Assembly: GCA_022824395.1 (NCBI GenBank)
Contig: JAJDZX010000030.1
Location: 62,001 to 126,000, forward strand
Direction of reading: 5' to 3'
Length of the DNA stretch: 64,000 nucleotides
DNA from: Alphaproteobacteria bacterium
GTDB lineage: Bacteria > Pseudomonadota > Alphaproteobacteria > TMED109
The translations under genes and the position numbers were made by a program. Positions 57,051 to 64,000 of the stretch are shown here, piece by piece. The notes under the pieces were generated by a model. It was not told the DNA's origin. It did not search any database and saw nothing but the letters and a program-made list of their open reading frames with translations. Position 1 is the stretch's first letter. Every line of letters starts with the position of its first letter.

Positions 57051-57347
57051 ACCACGGATGGAGCGGCGTCGGCCCGCCTGCGGCGCGAGCCTGGAACCAG
57101 CGTGCTCGGTCTCTTGTCTCACCGAGCTGTTTCCCTTCGCGACCTCCCGATCATTGTCCTCACGGGCCACGAAACCCGCTGGGTGGCAGCCGGCGCACCG
57201 ACCTGGCGTTCTGCCCGCCAGCAAGCGTCATGACGATGGACCGCATTCCCGAATGACCTAAATCATGGATACGTACAGAACGTGACCATTGCTGGACGAA
57301 TGAGCGGCCGGCCGTTAGGTTCACCGCGTCTTGAAGACAGGTTGTAG
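57051..57347. other. Intergenic, trkH to LOG gene
   Basis: 297 bases. Nothing found that looks like a gene or RNA; a 10-base palindrome CGGCCGGCCG near 57304 may be chance. Probably holds the promoter for the downstream gene. Confidence 0.4.
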
Positions 57348-57989
57348 ATGGAACAATCTTTGGGCAGGACAACGCTACCCGCGTGCACGAGCCCCAACCC
57401 CTCCGATGCCGATAGGAAGCGCACTGTACTGGTGTTCTGTGGTTCCAGAGAGGGCAGGAATCCCAGGTTTGCTCAGGAGGCCCGCCGGTTGGGACGACGA
57501 CTGGGCGAAGCGGGCTACGGCATCGTCACCGGCGGTTCGCAGCACGGGCTGATGGGAGCCGTGACCGATGGCGCCCTGGAAGCAGGGGTCCTGACCACCG
57601 GATTTGTCCCCGTCTACATAGCGTCGATGCAGGAAACGCATTCGGCCCTCGAACGGACCGTTGTCGTGGATTCGCTGGCCGACCGCAAGACCATGATGTT
57701 CAATGCGTCGGACATCTGCGTGGCCCTCCCCGGTGCAATCGGGACCATGGATGAAATCTTGGAAACACTGGTGCTGCGGGAACTCAAGCAGCACCCGCGT
57801 CCTGTCGTGGTGGTCGACATCGACCACTACTGGGAGCCCATGTTCACGATGCTGGAACGCATGGTCGAGCAGGAGTTTCTTCCGGACATTCTTGATTCCA
57901 TCGTGGTCAAGGTGGATTCCGCCGAGGCGGCCGTGCAAGCGGTCAGCGAGCAGCTCGCAACACCGGATTCAGTGGCGCACGGCGGCTGA
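57348..57989 (+). CDS. LOG-family protein (TIGR00730-like)
   Basis: 213 residues. The family includes cytokinin riboside monophosphate phosphoribohydrolases that cleave nucleoside 5'-monophosphates. Typical parts are [10 protein letters not shown], the [16 protein letters not shown] loop, the DRKTMMF arginine-lysine motif and the catalytic region [11 protein letters not shown]. In the last, the family's PGG-x-GT-xx-E reads PGA-I-GT-MD-E. The residues 1-25 before the core are variable; the true start could be a later codon. Single gene, same strand as icd. Confidence 0.85.
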   Translation: MEQSLGRTTLPACTSPNPSDADRKRTVLVFCGSREGRNPRFAQEARRLGRRLGEAGYGIVTGGSQHGLMGAVTDGALEAGVLTTGFVPVYIASMQETHSALERTVVVDSLADRKTMMFNASDICVALPGAIGTMDEILETLVLRELKQHPRPVVVVDIDHYWEPMFTMLERMVEQEFLPDILDSIVVKVDSAEAAVQAVSEQLATPDSVAHGG

Positions 57990-58035
57990 GCGCCGTCGCC
58001 AGTCATTCATTCCCCACATTTGGAGCACGCATTCC

Positions 58036-59247
58036 GTGAGCAAAATCAAGGTCGCATCCCCTCTGGTCGAACTCGAAGGGGACGAAATGACCCGGATCAT
58101 CTGGGAAATGATCCGGGAACGTCTAATCCTCCCCCATCTCGACGTCGACCTCGTGACCTACGACCTGCACGTCAGGAGCCGCGATCAAACCGACGACCGC
58201 GTGACGGTGGAAGCGGCACACGCGATCCGCGAGCACGGCGTCGGCATCAAGTGCGCGACGATCACACCGGACGAGGACCGGGTGACAGAGTTCGGCCTCA
58301 AGAAGATGTGGCGTTCTCCGAACGGAACCATCCGTAATATCCTCGGTGGCACGGTCTTTCGCGAGCCCATCATTTTCCGCAATATCCCGCGGTACGTGCC
58401 CGGCTGGACCAAGCCGATCATCATCGGTCGCCATGCATTCGGTGACCAGTACCGCGCCACGGAATTGCGGATCCCCGGCCCGGGCCGCCTGGTGATGCGC
58501 TTCGAACCGGACGGACGGGAGCCGCCGACCGAAACCGAGGTCTTCCAGTTCCAGGAGGCCGGTATTGCCCTCGGAATGTACAACCTCGACGAATCCATCC
58601 GCGGCTTTGCGAGGGCATGCCTGCGGTACGGGCTCAATCTCAAGATGCCCGTCTACCTGTCGACCAAGAACACCATCCTGAAACAGTATGACGGGCGGTT
58701 TCGGGATGTCTTCCAGGACGTGTTCGACTCCGAGTTCGCCGAGGCGTTCGCGGAAGCGGGCCTGGAGTACGGTCATCGTCTGATCGACGATCTCGTGGCC
58801 AGCGCGGTCAAGTGGGAAGGCGGGTTCGTCTGGGCCTGCAAGAACTATGACGGCGACGTGCAATCCGATCTCGTGGCCCAGGGATTCGGCTCCCTCGGCC
58901 TCATGACCTCGGTGTTGATGACGCCCGACGGACAAACGATCGAGGCGGAAGCCGCCCACGGCACCGTGACCCGTCACTACCGGGCCTACCAGAGGGGCGA
59001 GGCGACCTCGACCAACCCGATCGCATCGATCTTCGCCTGGACCCGGGGGCTGTGGCACCGCGGGCGGTTTGACGACACGCCCGACGTGCAGAAGTTCGCC
59101 GAAACGCTGGAGAACGTGTGCCAGGCCACGGTCGAGTCCGGCAAAATGACCAAGGATCTGGCGCTTCTCGTCGGTCCGGACCAGGGCTGGCTCGAGACCG
59201 AACCGTTCCTCAATGCGATCGCAGAAAACCTGAGGGACGCACTCTGA
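58036..59247 (+). CDS. icd: NADP-dependent isocitrate dehydrogenase
   Basis: 403-residue TCA-cycle enzyme of the eukaryote-like homodimeric type common in alphaproteobacteria. Start at GTG 58036 ([19 protein letters not shown]). Substrate and metal residues lie in [18 protein letters not shown] (split: [16 protein letters not shown]), [14 protein letters not shown] and [20 protein letters not shown] binds cofactor. It ends 13 bases from the convergent alaS, the standard pairing. Confidence 0.95.
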   Translation: MSKIKVASPLVELEGDEMTRIIWEMIRERLILPHLDVDLVTYDLHVRSRDQTDDRVTVEAAHAIREHGVGIKCATITPDEDRVTEFGLKKMWRSPNGTIRNILGGTVFREPIIFRNIPRYVPGWTKPIIIGRHAFGDQYRATELRIPGPGRLVMRFEPDGREPPTETEVFQFQEAGIALGMYNLDESIRGFARACLRYGLNLKMPVYLSTKNTILKQYDGRFRDVFQDVFDSEFAEAFAEAGLEYGHRLIDDLVASAVKWEGGFVWACKNYDGDVQSDLVAQGFGSLGLMTSVLMTPDGQTIEAEAAHGTVTRHYRAYQRGEATSTNPIASIFAWTRGLWHRGRFDDTPDVQKFAETLENVCQATVESGKMTKDLALLVGPDQGWLETEPFLNAIAENLRDAL

Positions 59248-59260
59248 GCCGCCGTCCCGC

Positions 59261-61912
59261 CTATCCCGCCCGTCCGATCGCCTGGTGGACGGCGTCCAGC
59301 GCCTTGCCGGCGGCCGCCCCGTCGGGGCCGCCGCCCTGGGCCATGTCGCGCCGACCGCCCCCCTTCCGCCCGCCGAGCGCGGCGACGCCCGCCTGCACCA
59401 GGTCGACCGCATCAAAGCGGTCGGTGAGGTCCTCGCTCACGGCGACCGCCAGGGAGCCCTTCCCTTCGAAGGACGTCACCACGACCGCCAGACCGCTTCC
59501 GAGGGCATTCCGCAGGTCCTCGGCCTGGCCCCGAAGCACCTTCGGGGGGACACCGTCCAGCACCCTCCCGGCAACCCGCACGCCGGCGATTTCGGTCGGG
59601 GCAACGGTTCCTGTGTCTCCACGCGCCAGCTTCTGACGCAGGTCGGCAATCGTCCGCTCGAGGTCGCGGCGTTCCTTGAGAAGCCGCTCGATTCGGCCGG
59701 CCAGTTCGTGCTGGCGGACGCCGAGGCCACTGGCGACGGAATCGAGCGTGCGGGCGTGGTCCTGAAACAGCTGCAGTGCCGCCTGGCCCACGACCGCCTC
59801 CAGTCGCCGAACCCCGGAAGCCAGCGCTGATTCCGAGACAATTTTCAGCAGCCCGATCTCGCCGGTTCGGGCCACGTGCGTGCCGCCGCAAAGTTCCAGC
59901 GAAAACGTCGGTCCGTCCACCGGACCCATCCGAACCACCCGCGCCTCGTCCCCGTATTTTTCGCCGAACAGGCCAAGGGCACCGGCTTTCATGGCGTCGG
60001 CCGGCGGCAGGAGACGGGTCTCCACGGATGCATCTGCCCGTATCCATCCGTTGACCTTGCGTTCGATGTCCGAAAGTTCTCCGGCAGCCACCGCTCGCGG
60101 GTGACTGATATCGAAGCGGAGGCGATCCGGAGCGACCAGCGATCCTTTCTGGATGACATGCTCACCGAGGTGCTCGCGAAGTGCCGCGTGCAGCAGGTGG
60201 GTTGCCGAGTGGTGGATCCGCAGGCCACCACGCCGCTCCTCCTCGACCGCCAGCTCGACGGCATCGCCGACACGCAACTCGCCTTCCTGGACGGTCCCGA
60301 AATGGACGTGCAGCACTTCCGCGCAAGCGCGCGTGTCGGTCACCTGTGCGGTTCCGCCCGGCCAGCGGATCGTGCCGGTGTCGCCGACCTGTCCACCACC
60401 CTCGGCGTAGAACGGGGTCTGATTGCACACCACTCCGATGACACCGCTCCCAGCATCGGCCCGGAGAATCTGCTTGCCGTCGGCCACAATCGCCGATACC
60501 ACCGCCTCGGCGCGGGTGCCGGCATAGCCCAGGAATTCGGTGGGCTCATTGGCATCACGAACGTCAAACCAGACCCCGTCCGCCTTGGTATCTCCGGACC
60601 CGGCCCAAGCGGCGCGCGCCTTCCGCCGCTGCTCTGCCATCGCCTCGTCGAACCCCGCCCGGTCCAGCGTCCGACCTTCGCCGCGCAGAATGTCCTCTGT
60701 CAGGTCGACCGGAAAACCATACGTGTCGTACAGCTGGAAGGCCGTTGCGCCCGGCAAGGCGACCCCGTCTCCCAGCTTTGACGTCTCGCTTGCGAGGAGA
60801 CGCATGCCACGCTCGAGCGTCTCGCCAAAACGGGTTTCCTCCCCCCGCAGGGTCTCGGTGATCAACGTCCGCGCCTGGACAAGTTCCGGGAACGCATCCC
60901 CCATTTCCGCGACGACGCTGCTCACGATCTTCCACAGCACCGGTTCGCGGACGCCGAGCAGGTGGGCATGTCGCATGGCCCTGCGCGCGATGCGGCGCAG
61001 GACGTAACCGCGCCCCTCGTTGGAAGGGAGCACGCCTTCCGCGATGACGAACGCCGAGGCCCGAAGGTGATCCGCAATGACCCGGTGAGAGACGGCGCGC
61101 CCGTCGTTCTCGTCCGTGCCTGTTGCCGCCTTCGATGCCTCGATCAGGACCCGGAACAAGTCGATGTCGTAGTTGTCCGTGAAGCCCTGCATGACGGCGG
61201 CCATGCGTTCGAGCCCCATGCCCGTGTCGATCGACGGCCGCGGCAACACGACCCTCCGGTCCGGGGCCTCCTGCTCGTACTGCATGAAGACGAGGTTCCA
61301 GATTTCGATGAACCGGTCGCCGTCCTCATCCGGACTTCCCGGCGGCCCTCCAGGCACCTGGTCCCCATGATCGAAGAAGAGTTCCGAACACGGTCCGCAC
61401 GGACCGGTGTCCCCCATGGCCCAGAAATTGTCCGACGTCGCAATCCGCAGAATGCGTTCTGCCGGCAGCCCGGAGATCTTTCGCCACAGATCGAATGCCT
61501 CGTCGTCGTCCGCGTAGACCGTGGCCAGCAACCGATTGGCACTGACGCCGAACTCCCGGGTAACCAGCGTCCAGGCGTGCTTGATCGCTTCTTCCTTGAA
61601 ATAGTCGCCGAAACTGAAGTTCCCGAGCATTTCGAAGAACGTGTGGTGACGCGCGGTATAGCCAACGTTCTCCAGGTCGTTGTGCTTGCCGCCGGCCCGA
61701 AGACATTTCTGCGATGTCGTGGCGCGGGGGTGGCTCCGCTTCTCCTGGCCCGTAAAGATGTTCTTGAACTGCACCATGCCGGCGCTGGTAAACAGCAGCG
61801 TCGGATCGTTTCGAGGCACGAGCGGCGACGATGGCAGGACCTCGTGCCCGTGCGCCCGAAAGTAGTCCAGGAATGCGGCGCGAATCTCCGATGTGGTCGT
61901 GGCTGTCGCCAT
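59261..61912 (-). CDS. alaS: Alanyl-tRNA synthetase
   Basis: 883 residues. The class II catalytic core occupies about 1-240 ([30 protein letters not shown] split as [10 protein letters not shown]). The editing domain has [11 protein letters not shown] and [15 protein letters not shown] zinc ligands, and a C-terminal C-Ala domain follows a coiled coil near 720-780. Charges tRNA-Ala and clears mischarged Ser and Gly. Length is normal. recA often precedes it in relatives; here a small secreted protein gene does. Confidence 0.96.
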   Translation of the reverse strand: MATATTTSEIRAAFLDYFRAHGHEVLPSSPLVPRNDPTLLFTSAGMVQFKNIFTGQEKRSHPRATTSQKCLRAGGKHNDLENVGYTARHHTFFEMLGNFSFGDYFKEEAIKHAWTLVTREFGVSANRLLATVYADDDEAFDLWRKISGLPAERILRIATSDNFWAMGDTGPCGPCSELFFDHGDQVPGGPPGSPDEDGDRFIEIWNLVFMQYEQEAPDRRVVLPRPSIDTGMGLERMAAVMQGFTDNYDIDLFRVLIEASKAATGTDENDGRAVSHRVIADHLRASAFVIAEGVLPSNEGRGYVLRRIARRAMRHAHLLGVREPVLWKIVSSVVAEMGDAFPELVQARTLITETLRGEETRFGETLERGMRLLASETSKLGDGVALPGATAFQLYDTYGFPVDLTEDILRGEGRTLDRAGFDEAMAEQRRKARAAWAGSGDTKADGVWFDVRDANEPTEFLGYAGTRAEAVVSAIVADGKQILRADAGSGVIGVVCNQTPFYAEGGGQVGDTGTIRWPGGTAQVTDTRACAEVLHVHFGTVQEGELRVGDAVELAVEEERRGGLRIHHSATHLLHAALREHLGEHVIQKGSLVAPDRLRFDISHPRAVAAGELSDIERKVNGWIRADASVETRLLPPADAMKAGALGLFGEKYGDEARVVRMGPVDGPTFSLELCGGTHVARTGEIGLLKIVSESALASGVRRLEAVVGQAALQLFQDHARTLDSVASGLGVRQHELAGRIERLLKERRDLERTIADLRQKLARGDTGTVAPTEIAGVRVAGRVLDGVPPKVLRGQAEDLRNALGSGLAVVVTSFEGKGSLAVAVSEDLTDRFDAVDLVQAGVAALGGRKGGGRRDMAQGGGPDGAAAGKALDAVHQAIGRAG

Positions 61913-62001
61913 AGCGTCGTCAAATCCGGCAATGAGCAGCGAGCAGGCTGGGCATGCAACACTGCGTGGGTTGGTAATTCGCCTGAACGGGCGACGTCAA
62001 G

Positions 62002-62346
62002 TCACTCGGCGCAGGCGTACGTGTTCGCCAAATCGAAAATCACGGTGTTCTCGGCCCGCGCCGTCTCGCAGATCGACACACAGTCGCCGGAGACCGCGTG
62101 TTCGCCTGCCAGGAAATAGCGGGTGCCCGCGGTCACCAGGTCCGCGGCAAAGCAACCGGTCTCCCCCTGCTTGACACGCACTGACGGCCCCTCACAGCGA
62201 TACTCGTCCTGATTCGCGTAGAAATAGATTCCGGGATGCACCCACGCGACCTCGAAGGTGTTGGTCACGCATACCGCCTCGGCCGCGGCCATGCCCGGCA
62301 CGAGGCCTGCGGCGCCGATCAGTACGCTGGCAAACAAGCGCGTCAT
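62002..62346 (-). CDS. Small secreted cysteine-rich protein
   Basis: 114 residues. A signal peptide covers about 1-22 ([18 protein letters not shown]). The mature part has six cysteines (VCVTN, YRCEG, TGCFA, GDCVSIC, YACAE), which could form three disulphides, suggesting a stable periplasmic or outer protein. I do not recognise the family. Its ATG overlaps the acs stop by four bases, so it is probably translated from the acs mRNA. Function unknown. Confidence 0.7.
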   Translation of the reverse strand: MTRLFASVLIGAAGLVPGMAAAEAVCVTNTFEVAWVHPGIYFYANQDEYRCEGPSVRVKQGETGCFAADLVTAGTRYFLAGEHAVSGDCVSICETARAENTVIFDLANTYACAE

Positions 62347-64000
62347 CGATTGAGCCTATTCTGAACGAGATCGTCCACGGCCGCAGGGTCAGCGAGCGTC
62401 GATGTATCTCCGAGTTCGCCGTGTTCGTTGGCTGCGATTTTCCGCAGAATGCGCCGCATGATCTTACCCGACCGCGTCTTGGGCAGCGCCGGCGCCCACT
62501 GCAGAAGGTCCGGCCTCGCGATCGGGCCGATTTCGCTTCGCACCCACGCACCGAGCTCGCCACGAAGATCGTCCGTGGCTTCAACCCCGGCAACCAGCGT
62601 CACGTAGGCGTAGATCCCCTGACCCTTGATCTCGTGGGGATAACCGACCACGGCAGCTTCGGCCACGGCCCCGTGCGCGACCAGGGCGCTCTCGATCTCG
62701 GCGGTTCCCATCCGATGTCCGGACACGTTGATCACGTCGTCAACACGACCCGTGATCCAGTAGTACCCGTCCTCGTCCCGCCGGGCACCATCTCCCGTGA
62801 AGTACATGCCCGGGAACATCGCGAAGTAGGTATCAACAAATCGCTGGTGATCGCCGTATACCGTCCGCATCTGCCCGGGCCAGCTGTCCAGCAACACCAA
62901 TTTTCCGGAAGCGGGCCCTTCGACGAGGGTCCCTTCGTCGTCGACGATGGCCGGACGAACCCCGAAGAACGGCAGCGTGGCCGAGCCGGGTTTCAGTGGC
63001 GTAGCACCCGGGAGCGGCGCGATCAGGATTCCACCCGTTTCGGTCTGCCACCACGTATCCACAACGCGGCAGCGGCCTTCCCCGACAACCCGGTGGTACC
63101 AGAGCCAGGCTTCGGGATTGATGGGTTCGCCAACCGAGCCAAGGATGCGAAGCGATGAACGACTGGTCTTGCGCACCGGCTCTTCGCCGTCCCGCATCAG
63201 CGCCCGGATGGCCGTCGGGGCCGTGTAGAAGATGTTGACCTGGTGCTGGTCGCAGATTTGCCAGAAGCGGGCAGAGTCCGGCCAATTGGGCACCCCTTCG
63301 AACATCAGCGTTGTCGCCCCGTTGGCGAGCGGGCCATAGACGATGTAGCTGTGTCCGGTCACCCACCCGACATCCGCGGTGCACCAGTAGACATCCCCGT
63401 CGCGATAGTCGAAGACGTAGCGGTGGGTCATGGACGCGTAGACGATGTACCCGCCTGACGTATGCAACACGCCCTTGGGACGCCCGGTGGAGCCCGACGT
63501 GTAAAGGATGAAGAGCGGATCTTCTGCAGCCATCTCCGCCGGCGGGCAGCTTGCATCCGCTGCAGAGCGCGTGGTGGACCAGGACACGTCCCGGCCTTCC
63601 TGCATGGCAACATCGCCACCGGTGCGTTCGACGACCAACACTGTGTGGACGTCGGGACAACGACGGAGCGCGCGGTCCGTGTTCTCCTTGAGCGGGACCA
63701 GCTTGCCCGCTCGCGGTCCCTCATCGGCCGTGATCACGCAGGTGGATCCGCAGTCCAGAATCCTCTCGGCCAACGACTCCGGCGAAAACCCGCCAAACAC
63801 TACCGAGTGAACCGCGCCAATCCGCGCACAGGCCAGGAGGGCGTATGCCGCCTCCGGAATCATCGGCATGTAGATCGTGACCCGATCACCCCGCCGAACG
63901 CCGCGCTTCAGCAGGACGTTGGCCATCCGGCAAACCTCTTCGTGGAGCTCGCCGTAGCTAATCGTGCGAGTGTCCCCGGGACGATCTCCCTCCCACACGA
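62343..64000 (-). CDS. acs: Acetyl-CoA synthetase (5' partial)
   Basis: 552 visible residues; the gene runs off the window, and about 100 N-terminal residues are missing compared with usual Acs. AMP-forming ligase that activates acetate. Motifs are [12 protein letters not shown] (ATP loop), [25 protein letters not shown] and [15 protein letters not shown], which holds the lysine normally controlled by acetylation. A small secreted-protein gene overlaps its stop by four bases. Confidence 0.94.
   Translation of the reverse strand, partial: VWEGDRPGDTRTISYGELHEEVCRMANVLLKRGVRRGDRVTIYMPMIPEAAYALLACARIGAVHSVVFGGFSPESLAERILDCGSTCVITADEGPRAGKLVPLKENTDRALRRCPDVHTVLVVERTGGDVAMQEGRDVSWSTTRSAADASCPPAEMAAEDPLFILYTSGSTGRPKGVLHTSGGYIVYASMTHRYVFDYRDGDVYWCTADVGWVTGHSYIVYGPLANGATTLMFEGVPNWPDSARFWQICDQHQVNIFYTAPTAIRALMRDGEEPVRKTSRSSLRILGSVGEPINPEAWLWYHRVVGEGRCRVVDTWWQTETGGILIAPLPGATPLKPGSATLPFFGVRPAIVDDEGTLVEGPASGKLVLLDSWPGQMRTVYGDHQRFVDTYFAMFPGMYFTGDGARRDEDGYYWITGRVDDVINVSGHRMGTAEIESALVAHGAVAEAAVVGYPHEIKGQGIYAYVTLVAGVEATDDLRGELGAWVRSEIGPIARPDLLQWAPALPKTRSGKIMRRILRKIAANEHGELGDTSTLADPAAVDDLVQNRLNR

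Noticed and set aside
1-64000. tRNA, rRNA and CRISPR features
   Set aside because: No tRNA T-arm pattern, rRNA sequence or regularly spaced repeat was seen by eye; a tRNA covariance search would be needed to exclude tRNAs fully.

Overview
The window is high-GC bacterial DNA, almost certainly from an alphaproteobacterium, probably close to the Rhodospirillales. The main evidence is gene order: amgK-murU-addB-addA-trxA, then folC-accD-trpA-trpB-trpF-pyrF-lapA-ihfB-rpsA-cmk-aroA, the ntrB-ntrC-ntrY-ntrX-trkA-trkH run, a fused ispDF, and icd facing alaS. The chromosomal core is densely packed with many 4-base stop/start overlaps. I saw no rRNA, tRNA or CRISPR array.

Layout. 1-10445: muropeptide recycling (amgK, murU) and double-strand-break repair (addB, addA), interrupted at 1699-4074 by a Fic-domain gene and a decayed stretch. 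10446-15553: a lower-GC, loosely packed surface-glycan island (TupA-like ATP-grasp, GT4, two tandem GT25 enzymes) between addA and trxA. 15554-26003: trxA, then a long minus-strand housekeeping operon (folate, fatty acid, tryptophan, pyrimidine, IHF, S1, CMP kinase, EPSP synthase). 26278-27522: a DUF4143 ATPase with a 27-bp inverted repeat over its start codon. 27711-35945: an accessory catabolic/uptake cluster with a di-heme oxidoreductase, an enolase-superfamily enzyme, a PhyH-type dioxygenase, a TRAP transporter with two binding proteins, and a cytochrome c fusion. 36295-38968: two small proteins flanking an IS1634-type transposase. 39219-42238: threonine dehydratase and lytic transglycosylase. 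42382-47838: six overlapping minus-strand genes (GMC oxidoreductase, ispDF, pgpA, cinA, epimerase, creatininase). 48034-57050: nitrogen two-component systems and K+ uptake. 57348-64000: LOG protein, icd, alaS, a small secreted Cys-rich protein and acs, which runs off the window.

How the genes work together. The core covers cell-wall recycling, DNA repair, amino-acid, isoprenoid and phospholipid synthesis, and central carbon metabolism. The accessory cluster looks like import of an organic acid by TRAP followed by oxidative or dehydrating chemistry, with electrons passed to periplasmic cytochromes; the substrate cannot be read from sequence. I found no clearly new system. The most unusual points are a CMP kinase whose P-loop lysine is replaced by threonine, an NtrC that seems to need a CTG start codon, an AbiEi-like/Fic fusion placed against addAB, two coupled TRAP binding proteins that differ in N-terminal targeting, and several well-formed palindromes next to start codons.
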